Shown here: positions 28,527 to 37,578 of the stretch, one piece after another
Layout of the letters: each line of letters opens with the position of its first letter
How positions within the stretch are numbered: position 1 is the first letter of the stretch
Source: Microbacteriaceae bacterium
GTDB taxonomy: Bacteria; Actinomycetota; Actinomycetes; Actinomycetales; Microbacteriaceae
NCBI GenBank assembly: GCA_014377425.1
Contig: JACMPQ010000031.1
Coordinates: forward strand, 1 to 45,481
Reading direction: 5' to 3'
DNA: 45,481 bases
The notes under the pieces: model-generated
Databases searched by the model: none
Told to the model about the DNA's origin: nothing
The model's input: the letters and a program-made list of their open reading frames with translations, nothing else
Made by a program: the position numbers and the translations under genes

Positions 28527-28533
28527 CGAGTTA

Positions 28534-28539
28534 ACCCTA
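28534..28539 (-). promoter_or_regulatory. -10 element of hflX, probably leaderless
   Basis: TAGGGT ends seven bases before the hflX ATG in a 41-base divergent gap. Confidence 0.45.
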
Positions 28540-28555
28540 GCAAGTCGTAGTTCGG

Positions 28556-28561
28556 TAAGTT
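28556..28561 (+). promoter_or_regulatory. -10 element of the rsmC-like gene, leaderless
   Basis: TAAGTT ends six bases before the ATG at 28568; no Shine-Dalgarno. It is back to back with the hflX -10. Confidence 0.5.
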
Positions 28562-28567
28562 TTCCGG

Positions 28568-29206
28568 ATGACCAACGAGCACTATTTCTCGGCACATCCG
28601 GAGAGCGAGTTCAACCTGCGACCGTTTAACCCCACATTGCTGGGGCAGAGTTATCAATTGGTCACTGCCGGAGGCATCTTCAGCCCGGAACGCATCGATG
28701 CCGGAACCCAGGTGCTGCTCGCAAACGTGCCCGAAGCTCCACCCGGGGGAAATCTGCTCGACCTCGGCTGCGGCTGGGGCCCGATCACTTTCACCCTCGC
28801 GCTTTCCTCACCGAATGCCACAGTGTGGGCGGTAGACGTCAACGAACGGGCTCTCGATCTGGTGAGAAGAAATGCCGAAATTCTCGGCCTCAGTAACGTG
28901 AACGCGTGCCGACCGGAAGATGTTCCCGCCGACATCCGATTCATGACAATTTGGTCGAACCCGCCGATTCGCGTGGGAAAAGACGAGCTTCATAACCTGC
29001 TTGAGAAGTGGTTGCCCCGATTGGAGCAGGACTCGGATGCTTGGCTTGTGATTCAACGAAATCTCGGATCGGATTCATTGCAACGTTGGCTCGACGGAAT
29101 TTTGCCCGTCAATTTTGTCACCAGCAGAGCGGCGATCGCTAAGGGGTATCGCGTGCTGCGCGTGCGCAGCCGAGCTCTGGCTGAACCGGTCACAGAGTCG
29201 GTTTAA
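28568..29206 (+). CDS. RsmC-like class I SAM-dependent methyltransferase
   Basis: A 212-residue methyltransferase of the RsmC/RlmG type, which methylate guanine N2 in rRNA. The SAM motif I is LLDLGCGWGP at about 63-72. The acidic motif II is WAVDVNERALDLVRRNA. The base-methylating NPP motif is WSNPPIRVG near 137-145. It begins EHYFSAHPESEF, as usual for this group. Substrate is inferred from the NPP motif and family. The stop codon lies in the first unit of a 20-bp tandem repeat. Confidence 0.87.
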   Translation: MTNEHYFSAHPESEFNLRPFNPTLLGQSYQLVTAGGIFSPERIDAGTQVLLANVPEAPPGGNLLDLGCGWGPITFTLALSSPNATVWAVDVNERALDLVRRNAEILGLSNVNACRPEDVPADIRFMTIWSNPPIRVGKDELHNLLEKWLPRLEQDSDAWLVIQRNLGSDSLQRWLDGILPVNFVTSRAAIAKGYRVLRVRSRALAEPVTESV

Positions 29207-29276
29207 TGGCTACAGCATCGGTTTAATGGCTAGAGCATCGGTTTAATGGCTAGAGCATCGGTTTAATGGCTACAAC
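29198..29276. repeat. 20-bp tandem repeat starting at the rsmC-like stop codon
   Basis: The unit TCGGTTTAATGGCTAGAGCA, with C for G at position 16 in some copies, occurs at 29198, 29218, 29238 and, incomplete, 29258. The first copy holds the stop TAA. It fills most of the gap between the converging rsmC-like gene and dapF. Not a CRISPR array: no spacers. Confidence 0.95.
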
Positions 29277-29286
29277 GTAGGTCTAA

Positions 29287-30237
29287 TTAGGCCCCGATTG
29301 GGGCGGTAGGCGTTGTCTGTGTCTGTGTCTGTGTCTGCGTCTGCGTCTGCGAGAGTTGCGGCAGGGTAAGCGTCCCACTGTAAACCAGCTCGGCCGGACC
29401 GCTCAAAGACACGTGCTCGCCATCTTCGGTCGGAAACATGCGAACGCCGAGGGTTCCGCCGGGAACCTCGACCCGCCACTGATTCGGAGCCCCCGCGCCT
29501 GCCCAGTACCGAATGGCCAAAGCGGCCGCAGCCGCGCCTGTGCCGCACGACAGGGTCTCGCCGCTTCCGCGCTCATGAACGCGCATGCGAATGTGGCCTA
29601 CGCCGTCGACGATCATTGGCTCCATCGGCACTACGAATTCGATGTTGGCCCCGGAAATGGCCTCCGGCTCAAGAACCGGAACAAAGCTGAGGTCAGCACT
29701 CTCGAGCTCAGCCACACTGGACAAAGCCACTACTACGTGCGGGTTACCGACGGTAAGGCCGAGACCGGGGCGCGGTACCTGCAGGTTTTTTGCTCGCACG
29801 AGAGGCTCAAAATCGGAAAGCGCCCAGCGACCGAGGTCGACCTGAAAACCGCGCTGGTTGCCCTGGACATCCCGCACACCGCCACGGGTACCGATGACGA
29901 GGGTCTCCCCAGGGGTTAGCTCCGCGAGACCGCTATCAACGAGATACTTCACATAGACGCGGATTCCGTTGCCACACATTTCCGCGACTGAGCCGTCGGC
30001 GTTGTGATAATCCATGAACCATTCGGCCGATTCATCCTCCACGAGCGCCATCGCTCCCGCCGGCAGGTTCTTGGAACGAACCGCACGGATGATGCCGTCC
30101 GCGCCAACGCCAAAATGACGATCAGCGATCTCGGCAATCTGCAGCGGGGTGAGCTCAATAAGCCCGTCCGGGTCGCTGAAGAGAACGAAGTCGTTGCCGG
30201 TTCCGTGGCCTTTGGTGAAATCCAGTGTCGTACTCAC
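29287..30237 (-). CDS. dapF: Diaminopimelate epimerase
   Basis: Interconverts LL- and meso-diaminopimelate for lysine and peptidoglycan. The two catalytic cysteines are C88 in EMCGNGIRV and C231 in [21 protein letters not shown] is at 10-18. It is 316 residues, with the last 20 an added tail containing six Gln-Thr pairs (about 297-308) from a hexanucleotide repeat. The start is GTG (30235-30237), six bases after TAGCAT, which overlaps the miaA stop codon; so dapF probably has its own leaderless promoter inside the miaB-miaA-dapF run. Confidence 0.96.
   Translation of the reverse strand: MSTTLDFTKGHGTGNDFVLFSDPDGLIELTPLQIAEIADRHFGVGADGIIRAVRSKNLPAGAMALVEDESAEWFMDYHNADGSVAEMCGNGIRVYVKYLVDSGLAELTPGETLVIGTRGGVRDVQGNQRGFQVDLGRWALSDFEPLVRAKNLQVPRPGLGLTVGNPHVVVALSSVAELESADLSFVPVLEPEAISGANIEFVVPMEPMIVDGVGHIRMRVHERGSGETLSCGTGAAAAALAIRYWAGAGAPNQWRVEVPGGTLGVRMFPTEDGEHVSLSGPAELVYSGTLTLPQLSQTQTQTQTQTQTTPTAPIGA
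29314..29349. repeat. Hexanucleotide repeat in the dapF 3' end
   Basis: Plus strand: four TGTCTG and two CGTCTG units. They encode (Gln-Thr)6 near the DapF C-terminus. Confidence 0.95.
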
Positions 30238-30243
30238 CCGCTA

Positions 30244-30249
30244 ATGCTA
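30244..30249 (-). promoter_or_regulatory. -10 element of dapF, leaderless
   Basis: TAGCAT ends six bases before the dapF GTG and includes the miaA stop TAG. Confidence 0.45.
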
Positions 30250-31269
30250 GCCAGCCGCGGCGGTGCTTGTCGCGGTGAACACGGCAGCAAGGGCGCCCTG
30301 CCGCACAAAGTCGGGTTCGGCCCCGTCATCCGCTGCATATTCCAACCAGGTGACACCCGGATAGCGCCGAAACCAGCCGACCTGCCGCCGCGCGTACCTG
30401 CGCGTGAGGGCTTGGGTGAGCTCGATGGCTTCCGTCTGATCGAGGGTGCCATGGAGGTATTCGATGGCCTGGGAGTACCCAATCGCGCGGCTGGCGGTGA
30501 TGCCGCGCTCTAGCCCCAGCGGTAGGAGTGATCGCACCTCGTCTGGGAGGCCGTCGCGCCACATTTGCTCAACGCGGTCGTCGAGGCGCGCGATGAGGGT
30601 TGCGCGCTCCGAACGCAGGCCGAGGATAGTGGTGGGACGCCAGAAGTTGGATTCATCCGGGAGACCGCCGCCGATGCTCCGACCGGTCAATTCGATCACC
30701 TCAAGAGCCCGTACGAGTCGTCTTCCGTTGTGGGGGCCGATGGCGATGGCCGCTAAATCATCCAGGGATTTGAGTCGCTGGTAGAGAGTGCCGGGGCCAA
30801 CCTCGATGAGTTCTGCTTCGAGCCGTGCCCGAATGACCGGATCTGTACCCGGGAACTCGAAGTTGTAGATGACGCTGGAGACGTAGAGGCCGGAGCCGCC
30901 CACCAAAATGGGCACCGCCCCACGTTGCCGAATGTCATTGATGGTGTCGCGGGCGATGCGCTGGTAGTCGGCAACGCTCGCATCATCGGTAACCGCCAGC
31001 ATGTCAAAGAGGTGGTGCCGGATGCCACGGCGCTCGGTGAGCGGAAGCTTGGCGGTGCCGATCTCCATGCCGCGGTAAAACTGCATCGCATCAGCGTTGA
31101 CAATTTCGGCACGAATACCGAGTGCGGCTAGGTCATCGGCGAGATCCAGAGACAGTCGGGACTTACCGGTGCCGGTTGCACCCACAACCGCTACGAGCGG
31201 GATATCGCTCGCGGAACTAGAGCGAAACGACGAAGCATTTGCACCGCTGGCGGGCGGCTCGACCCTCAC
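30247..31269 (-). CDS. miaA: tRNA dimethylallyltransferase
   Basis: Prenylates A37 of tRNAs reading UNN codons. The P-loop GATGTGKS is at about 30-37. It is followed by [20 protein letters not shown], the RHHLFDM motif, [10 protein letters not shown], and the C-terminal [14 protein letters not shown] chose the GTG at 31267-31269 (340 residues), 17 bases after the miaB stop. The frame is open far upstream within miaB and no ATG lies near. The first 22 residues are Ser/Ala-rich. The ribosome-binding site is weak, so the start is the least certain part. It works with MiaB, which acts on its product. Confidence 0.93.
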   Translation of the reverse strand: MRVEPPASGANASSFRSSSASDIPLVAVVGATGTGKSRLSLDLADDLAALGIRAEIVNADAMQFYRGMEIGTAKLPLTERRGIRHHLFDMLAVTDDASVADYQRIARDTINDIRQRGAVPILVGGSGLYVSSVIYNFEFPGTDPVIRARLEAELIEVGPGTLYQRLKSLDDLAAIAIGPHNGRRLVRALEVIELTGRSIGGGLPDESNFWRPTTILGLRSERATLIARLDDRVEQMWRDGLPDEVRSLLPLGLERGITASRAIGYSQAIEYLHGTLDQTEAIELTQALTRRYARRQVGWFRRYPGVTWLEYAADDGAEPDFVRQGALAAVFTATSTAAAG

Positions 31270-31286
31270 AGCAGCGGATGCGGGCG

Positions 31287-32891
31287 TCAGCGCAGGCCGT
31301 CGCTGGGGTCGTAGATGGGCTGGGTAGCGATCCGCAGGGTGGGCAGGCCGAGTGAGACGCGGCCGGGAGCACCAGCATCCGTAGCCCCGGCTGATGCGCC
31401 GGTCGTCACGGGCACTCCACAAGACGCAGCCTCTGAGCGATCCCAAGCGTCGCCCGCACGCGTGCGACGTATCTCGAGCGGGAGCCCGTCGGGGCTGTCG
31501 GCAATGAGGTGGAACGGTTTGGCATCGGTGACAGTCACGGTGACAACGTCGCCCGGGCGGGGAATCTCACTGTGCTGCGGAACCTCAAAGTGCACAAGGC
31601 GGCTGTCTTCAGCGCGACCCGATAGCCGGTGAGTTGCGGCGTCTTTGCGTCCGCCGGAGTTGACCAGCACGTTGACTGAACGGCCAATGACGGCCTGATT
31701 TTCTTCCCAGGAAATGGTGTCTTGAAGGGCAGCAAGGCGTTCGAAGCGCTCCTGAACCACCACCTTCGGAACCTGGTTGGCCATGGTTGCCGCCGGGGTT
31801 CCCTCGCGGATCGAGTACTGGAAGGTGTATGCCGAGGCGAAACGAGCCTCGCGAACAACCCGCATGGTTTCGAGAAAATCTTCTTCGGTTTCTCCTGGGA
31901 AACCCACAATGATGTCGGTGGAAATTGCCGCGTTCGGGATTTTGGCCCGCACCCGCTCCAGAATTCCAAGGAACTTTGCCGAACGGTAGCTGCGTCGCAT
32001 CTCCTTCAAAATACGGTCAGAACCGGACTGCAACGGCATGTGAAGCTGGGGCATCACGGTGGGGGTCTCAGCCATCGCATCGATGACGTCGTCAGTGAAG
32101 GCGGCCGGATGCGGGCTGGTAAATCGGATGCGTTCTAGCCCTTCAATCTCGCCGGCCGCCCGCAACAGCTTGCCGAATGCCTGCCGATCGCCGAACTCGA
32201 CCCCGTAGGAGTTGACGTTTTGACCGAGAAGGGTCACCTCAATAGCACCATCGGCCACGAGCGAGTGCAACTCCGCGAGGATGTCGCCGGGGCGACGATC
32301 TTTTTCCTTACCGCGTAGGGCTGGCACGATGCAAAAAGTGCAGGTGTTGTTGCAACCCACGGAGATTGAGACCCAACCGCTGTGGGTGGATTCACGCTTG
32401 GTCGGCAGGGTGGATGGGAAGACCTCGAGCGACTCGAGAATCTCGAGTTGTGCCTCGCCGTTGTGACGCGCTCGCTCCAACAGTGTGGGCAGCGAACCCA
32501 TGTTGTGGGTTCCGAACACAACGTCGACCCACGGCGCTTTTTCGAGAATCTTGTTTTTATCTTTTTGGGCGAGACAGCCGCCCACGGCAATCTGCATGCC
32601 CTCATGCGACTTCTTCACCGAGGCAAGCATGCCGAGGTTGCCATAAAGCTTGTTGTCGGCATTCTCGCGCACGGCGCAGGTGTTAATTACCACCACATCC
32701 GCCTGACCGTCGATGACCTTTACATACCCGGCCGCCTCAAGCGAACCGCTGAGTCGTTCCGAATCGTGCACGTTCATCTGGCACCCGTAGGTGCGTACCT
32801 CGTAGCTGCGCGCGGTGACAACGGGCAGCTCAGTGGCAATGCCAACTGTGTCGTCGGCGGGAGCTGTCGGCGAGTTAGTGGTGGGGGTCAT
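31287..32891 (-). CDS. miaB: tRNA-2-methylthio-N6-dimethylallyladenosine synthase
   Basis: Radical-SAM methylthiotransferase acting after MiaA on A37. The UPF0004 domain has the three auxiliary-cluster cysteines in [15 protein letters not shown] and GGCLAQKD. The radical-SAM cluster motif is CNNTCTFC, followed by a TRAM domain (about 400-465: [14 protein letters not shown]...HLIADSP). The 534 residues exceed the usual 450-500 because of a variable Ala/Gly-rich tail. TAAGCT lies ten bases before the ATG (32902-32907), giving at most a very short leader. Confidence 0.96.
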   Translation of the reverse strand: MTPTTNSPTAPADDTVGIATELPVVTARSYEVRTYGCQMNVHDSERLSGSLEAAGYVKVIDGQADVVVINTCAVRENADNKLYGNLGMLASVKKSHEGMQIAVGGCLAQKDKNKILEKAPWVDVVFGTHNMGSLPTLLERARHNGEAQLEILESLEVFPSTLPTKRESTHSGWVSISVGCNNTCTFCIVPALRGKEKDRRPGDILAELHSLVADGAIEVTLLGQNVNSYGVEFGDRQAFGKLLRAAGEIEGLERIRFTSPHPAAFTDDVIDAMAETPTVMPQLHMPLQSGSDRILKEMRRSYRSAKFLGILERVRAKIPNAAISTDIIVGFPGETEEDFLETMRVVREARFASAYTFQYSIREGTPAATMANQVPKVVVQERFERLAALQDTISWEENQAVIGRSVNVLVNSGGRKDAATHRLSGRAEDSRLVHFEVPQHSEIPRPGDVVTVTVTDAKPFHLIADSPDGLPLEIRRTRAGDAWDRSEAASCGVPVTTGASAGATDAGAPGRVSLGLPTLRIATQPIYDPSDGLR

Positions 32892-32993
32892 GATGGGCTC
32901 AAGCTTAACTCAGGGGGCACCGGCACCCCTTGACCCGAGGCACAGGCCGCCTCGGATGCCACCGACGCGATGGAGCCCGAGCCTGGGCTTGTG

Positions 32994-34160
32994 TTAGTCG
33001 AAGCGCACAGAACGGGTGCCGCTGCCGCTGCCGCTGTCGCTGCCTGCACCGCCGCCGGTCAGTGCCGTGTCAACCGCGGACCGCACGATCGCCGAGGCGT
33101 AGCCCTTGCGCATGAGAAATGCGTTGAGTCGCCGCTTCGCGGTTTCGTGATCGAGGGAGCGAAGTTGTGGGGCGCGCCTCACCGCCAGTTCTGTAGCACG
33201 GGAAAGCTCGTCATCGGAGTCGAGTTGCTGCATCGCTGCATCGATGTGCTCTTGATCGATGTGTCGCTGGCGCAACTCTGAGATCAACGCCGAGCGACCG
33301 AGGCCTTTGCGGTCGTGCTGCGTGCGCACCAGTGTGTCAGCCAGTGTCGAATCGTCGATGAGTCCAACTGCCTGCAGCCGATCCAACTCAGTTTCGACCT
33401 CCTGCACTTCTAAGCCACGGCTGGCTAGGGTTTTACCAAGCTCCCACCTCGACATTCCGCGACGTGTGAGCGCCGCAATACTGACGTTGGCAGCGCGACT
33501 CGCCCTTTTGTCGGCGGCTTTTTCTCGCGCAGCGCGGCGGGGGTCGACGTTCCCGATTGGCGTCTCGCTCTTTGACTCTTCGTCGATACGAACCCCACGT
33601 CTGAACCGAGGCGCGACGTAGGGCGCCACCGTTTCATCGGCGTCCACGTCACGAGCCTCTCCTTCACCAGCGTGTGCTACCGCCGCGGAGGGCTCCGATA
33701 ACCCGAAGGCAGTGCTCCAGGAATCACTTGAGGCACCGCCGGTCGGAGCCGAATTAGATTCAGCCGGATTGGAACATGCCGACTCGGGTGCCAACACCGG
33801 TGCGGGAATAGACAACAGAGGTGTGGGGGATGAAACGACCCCGGGTAAGTAGCTCACCGTAGCCAGTCGCTCTGACGAAACACGAATCAGCTCGGATCGA
33901 GCCCGGTCTGCCGTGCGCTGGGATTCGGCCAGCCGCACTTCAACCTGCCGGCTGCCCCGGATCGGAGAAGTCCGGGCATTCTCGGCGGGTGCCGAGAGCG
34001 CCCAGCCTTCATCGTCAGTGTTGTTCTGGCCGCTGCGGTTACGGCTACTTCCGATCTCGTTGATGCCACCGTGATTGGCGCTGTTTTGGTCGGTGTGGTT
34101 TTCGTTGGTGTGGATTTGGTTGGTGTGGTTTTCGTTGGTGTGGTCGCGGCCAGTACCCAC
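32994..34160 (-). CDS. recX: RecX family regulator with long N-terminal extension
   Basis: RecX binds RecA filaments and inhibits them. The RecX domain is the C-terminal third, from about residue 228 (SIAALTRRGMSRWELGKTLASRG ... DDSTLADTLVRTQHDRKGLGRSALISELRQRHID ... RRLNAFLMRKGYASAIVRSAVD). Usual RecX proteins are 150-200 residues; this one is 388. The extension begins with four pentapeptide repeats (HTNEN, HTNQI, HTNEN, HTDQN; residues 7-26) and continues as polar, likely disordered sequence. The C-terminus has a Gly-Ser repeat. The start is GTG, four bases after the recA stop, so the genes are coupled. Confidence 0.9.
   Translation of the reverse strand: MGTGRDHTNENHTNQIHTNENHTDQNSANHGGINEIGSSRNRSGQNNTDDEGWALSAPAENARTSPIRGSRQVEVRLAESQRTADRARSELIRVSSERLATVSYLPGVVSSPTPLLSIPAPVLAPESACSNPAESNSAPTGGASSDSWSTAFGLSEPSAAVAHAGEGEARDVDADETVAPYVAPRFRRGVRIDEESKSETPIGNVDPRRAAREKAADKRASRAANVSIAALTRRGMSRWELGKTLASRGLEVQEVETELDRLQAVGLIDDSTLADTLVRTQHDRKGLGRSALISELRQRHIDQEHIDAAMQQLDSDDELSRATELAVRRAPQLRSLDHETAKRRLNAFLMRKGYASAIVRSAVDTALTGGGAGSDSGSGSGTRSVRFD
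33016..33042. repeat. Hexanucleotide repeat in the recX 3' end
   Basis: GCTGCC-type units on the plus strand, three near-perfect plus degenerate copies, encode Gly-Ser pairs (GSDSGSGSG) near the RecX C-terminus. Confidence 0.75.
34084..34145. repeat. 15-bp tandem repeat in the recX 5' end
   Basis: Four units of the type GGTTGGTGTGGTTTT (plus strand) encode the His-Thr-Asn pentapeptides at the RecX N-terminus. Units differ by a few bases. Confidence 0.9.
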
Positions 34161-34164
34161 CGGA

Positions 34165-35259
<1,095 letters not shown>

Positions 35260-35535
35260 GTTCTCGGACTCTTTCTTGGATGACGGCGGTGTGCCTATAG
35301 GCTGCCGCGCTGCTCTCGGGCCGTTGAAACAGGGCCCAATAGTGTGCGACAAGGCGATGAACTGATCAGTGCTGAATCGATCAGTGCTGAATTAAGCGGT
35401 ACCGAATTGACCAACTTCATGGGGTTGGTAGAAACGTTGTCAACGAGTCCGACAGTACGCTCGGCCTCCGACATTGCTAACGAAGGCACAGCGACTGTGC
35501 ACAATTGGTTTCGATTGCTTCTGGGAAGGAGTCTA
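35260..35535 (-). promoter_or_regulatory. recA upstream region and long leader
   Basis: This gene-free stretch carries TAGACT at 35530-35535, a candidate SOS-controlled -10 17 bases from TCGAAC. It also has a perfect TTGACA within GTTGACAACG near 35433-35438 without a good -10, and a 15-bp tandem repeat. If the 35530 promoter is used, the mRNA has a leader of about 260-270 bases. I see no coding sequence in it. Confidence 0.45.
35364..35393. repeat. 15-bp tandem duplication in the recA leader
   Basis: GATCAGTGCTGAATC (35364-35378) is followed directly by GATCAGTGCTGAATT (35379-35393). Confidence 0.9.
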
Positions 35536-35543
35536 CCGACATG

Positions 35544-35557
35544 CGAAGACATGTTCG
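35544..35557. promoter_or_regulatory. SOS box (LexA operator) upstream of recA
   Basis: CGAAGACATGTTCG matches CGAAC-N4-GTTCG with one mismatch in the left half. It overlaps the -35/spacer of the TAGACT promoter on the minus strand and lies just downstream of the DUF3046 gene. Confidence 0.7.
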
Positions 35558-35600
35558 AGTAAACACGCCGCGTGTTGCCACGTTCGGCGGTTCTCCCGCG

Positions 35601-35825
35601 CTAGTTGCGGGGATGCTGTTGCGCGGTGCCGTGCCAGCGTGCGGGGGGGACATCCGCTTCCCTGCACAGGGCCAGCCAAACCTCACGCGGGTCGATGCCA
35701 CCCGCGATCGCTTGAACCGCCGTGAGGTTTCGAAACTGGTGCAGAACAAGGTCCTGAGTGAGGGTGCGCCCGTAGCCCTCACCGAACTCGGTTGTAATGG
35801 CCTGCCAGAATTCGCTTACCCGCAT
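35601..35825 (-). CDS. DUF3046 family protein
   Basis: Small conserved actinobacterial protein of unknown function, regularly found directly upstream of recA. It is 74 residues: MRVSEFWQAITTEFGEGYG, then LVLHQFRNLTAVQAIAGGIDPREVWLALCREADVP, followed by a polar tail. The conserved part resembles the family across its length. The ATG is six bases after TACCGT, a leaderless arrangement. It lies between clgR and recA, with the SOS box after its stop, so it is probably transcribed separately from recA. Confidence 0.88.
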   Translation of the reverse strand: MRVSEFWQAITTEFGEGYGRTLTQDLVLHQFRNLTAVQAIAGGIDPREVWLALCREADVPPARWHGTAQQHPRN

Positions 35826-35831
35826 GACTTA

Positions 35832-35837
35832 ACGGTA
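35832..35837 (-). promoter_or_regulatory. -10 element of the DUF3046 gene, leaderless
   Basis: TACCGT ends six bases before the ATG; no Shine-Dalgarno. Confidence 0.45.
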
Positions 35838-35880
35838 GCAATCAACCCTGGAACAAACGGAGCAACGGCCGCGCAAACAC

Positions 35881-35922
35881 AAACAACCCCGGCGGAGAAA
35901 GGCTCTCGAGCCGAGGTTGTTT
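35881..35922 (-). terminator. Terminator hairpin after clgR
   Basis: On the minus strand AAACAACCTCGGC (35910-35922) pairs with GCCGGGGTTGTTT (35881-35893), 13 pairs with one G-U, followed by GTGTTTG. The U-tract is weak but the stem is strong. Confidence 0.7.
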
Positions 35923-35948
35923 GAGAAAACACGTGCGGGTGAACCGGA

Positions 35949-36257
35949 CTAACGAATGGCGTAGCCCGAGTCGAACTTGGCAACCAGATCGTCGGGCACC
36001 GTATCCGGAATGCGATTGAGACCCTCGATGACGGCCATTCGATCACCGACTTCACGCATAATCACTGAGATTGGGGTATCGAGCGCCTCGGCGACCGAAG
36101 CCAGAATTTCGCTGCTGGCCTCTTTTTGTCCCCGTTCGACCTCGCTGAGGTAACCGAGGGCCACGCTGGCCTTGCTGGCAACCTGACGCAGGGTGCGTCC
36201 CTTCTGTAAGCGGAAGTCGCGGAGCACGTCTCCAATTTCTTGGCGAACCAAAACCAT
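35949..36257 (-). CDS. clgR: XRE-family transcriptional regulator ClgR
   Basis: Helix-turn-helix activator that in actinobacteria controls clp protease and other stress genes. It is 102 residues. The DNA-binding domain is at about 5-60 (IGDVLRDFRLQKGRTLRQVASKASVALGYLSEVERGQKEASSEILASVAEAL). The short C-terminal part ends DSGYAIR, without the LAA-like degron tail typical of some ClgR proteins. A strong AAAGGAGG lies upstream of the ATG. The identification rests on the fold and on the conserved place between cinA/pgsA and recA. Confidence 0.88.
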   Translation of the reverse strand: MVLVRQEIGDVLRDFRLQKGRTLRQVASKASVALGYLSEVERGQKEASSEILASVAEALDTPISVIMREVGDRMAVIEGLNRIPDTVPDDLVAKFDSGYAIR

Positions 36258-36421
36258 GATGACCTCCTTTAAAACTCGTTGTGTACTGCAATAACTACAA
36301 AAAATGAACTATCGGGAACACTTTTCTTAACCAAATTCTAGCCAGCCAAATCTGTGTGATGTTCGCTAGTACGAAGGCTGTAACGAGATAGAAACCGGAA
36401 ACATTCCCGCAACTCGACGGG
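36258..36421 (-). promoter_or_regulatory. AT-rich clgR promoter region
   Basis: This gap between cinA and clgR is markedly AT-rich. On the minus strand TAGAAT (36335-36340) is a candidate sigma-A -10. Further upstream GGGAAT (36403-36408) and CGTT (36382-36385), 17 bases apart, resemble an ECF-type promoter. Confidence 0.4.
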
Positions 36422-36910
36422 TCAGCACCGCAGCCAGAGCGCCAAAGCCGTGAGGGCTTCGGAGACGACCCCCGTTCGGATCTCATCCCGGGAACCGACA
36501 AGGGCGAGAGACAAAACCATGGTTTCGGAGCCAAGGGCTATGCCAACAAAGGCCGTTCCCGGGGGGTGCTCGCCCTGAAAACCGGGGCCGGCAACCCCTG
36601 TCGTGGCGATTCCGACGTCTGCGGAGACCCCGTCTATCGCCAGTAACGAGCACACACCGGTTGCCATCTGGCGGGCAACCTCCGGATGCACCGGACCGAA
36701 ATCCCTCAGTAACTCTGGCCGAACTCCCAGCAGGGTTGCCTTCAATTCGGTTGCGTAGGCCACCAAACCACCTCGCACAACGGTCGAAGCACCAGGAACG
36801 GCAACCAGAGTTGCTGCGAGCAATCCGCCGGTGAGGGATTCAGCCACCGCGATGGTGAGACCGCGCGATCGAAGCTCCCCCACGATCGCCGCGCCCAACT
36901 CACTCGTCAC
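36422..36910 (-). CDS. cinA: CinA-family nicotinamide-nucleotide amidohydrolase (PncC-type)
   Basis: Stand-alone CinA C-terminal domain, 162 residues. Such enzymes deamidate nicotinamide mononucleotide to nicotinate mononucleotide. Family motifs include LTIAVAESLTGGLLAATL, GASTVVRGGLVAYATELKATLLGV and VGIATTGVAGPGFQGEHPPGTAFVGIA. The start is GTG at 36908-36910, two bases after the pgsA stop. The N-terminal molybdopterin-binding-like domain of full CinA is absent, as in many actinobacterial versions. Confidence 0.92.
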   Translation of the reverse strand: MTSELGAAIVGELRSRGLTIAVAESLTGGLLAATLVAVPGASTVVRGGLVAYATELKATLLGVRPELLRDFGPVHPEVARQMATGVCSLLAIDGVSADVGIATTGVAGPGFQGEHPPGTAFVGIALGSETMVLSLALVGSRDEIRTGVVSEALTALALWLRC

Positions 36911-36912
36911 CG

Positions 36913-37575
36913 CTACGCCGATGGGCGATTGAAACGGAACGCCTTGACCAAATAGTCCACACCGGTAGCGACCGTGACGATGAGCGCTGCTCCCATCAGG
37001 ATCGCATCGGCCACGAGAATCCATGGCCCAAACACCGCGGACAACGGAAAAAGATAGAGCGAGATAGCGACCGCCTGAAGGACCGTCTTAACCTTGCCAC
37101 CGGCGGATGCCGGGATAACGCGGGATCGCAACACCACGAAGCGGAACACGGTAATTCCCACCTCGCGCACCATGATTACCACGGTGACCCACCAGGGCAA
37201 CTCCCCCAAAACAGAGAGCGTTACCAGCGCTGCCCCGACGAGAACCTTGTCGGCGATCGGATCGAGTATTTTACCCAGATCGGTAATCAAATTCTGGCGC
37301 CGGGCAAGCATGCCATCAAGACTGTCGGTGACGATAGCGACGACGAAAAGTACCGCGGCGGCCAGTCGAAGACGGCCCTGCGCGGAGTCATCGGCGAGCA
37401 GTAAAGCCACGAACAGCGGGGCGAGCAAAATGCGCACCACCGTAATGATATTCGCGATGTTTGCCGCGCTGGCGGGGCCCGAGCCGCGGCTTACAACTCT
37501 CCCGTGCCACGCGTTCGATGTCGCCCCTGCTGAGGGTGCCGCCGGCGATGGCGTAGCCCGCTTGTCGTCGACCAC
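36913..37575 (-). CDS. pgsA: CDP-diacylglycerol--glycerol-3-phosphate 3-phosphatidyltransferase
   Basis: Membrane enzyme of phosphatidylglycerol synthesis. The CDP-alcohol phosphatidyltransferase motif D-G-x2-A-R-x8-G-x3-D-x3-D is intact in SLDGMLARRQNLITDLGKIL followed by DPIAD. There are about five hydrophobic segments. It is 220 residues with a variable 38-residue N-terminus. The start is GTG at 37573-37575, three bases after the ftsK stop, so it is co-transcribed with ftsK and cinA. Confidence 0.93.
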   Translation of the reverse strand: MVDDKRATPSPAAPSAGATSNAWHGRVVSRGSGPASAANIANIITVVRILLAPLFVALLLADDSAQGRLRLAAAVLFVVAIVTDSLDGMLARRQNLITDLGKILDPIADKVLVGAALVTLSVLGELPWWVTVVIMVREVGITVFRFVVLRSRVIPASAGGKVKTVLQAVAISLYLFPLSAVFGPWILVADAILMGAALIVTVATGVDYLVKAFRFNRPSA

Positions 37576-37578
37576 GGC

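Noticed and set aside
29198-29276. CRISPR array
   Set aside because: Units are directly adjacent without spacers, and no cas gene is nearby.
35295-35552. 85-codon minus-strand frame in the recA leader
   Set aside because: Its start lies within the SOS box and upstream of the -10, so it would not be transcribed from the predicted promoter. Composition is not gene-like and the tandem repeat runs through it.
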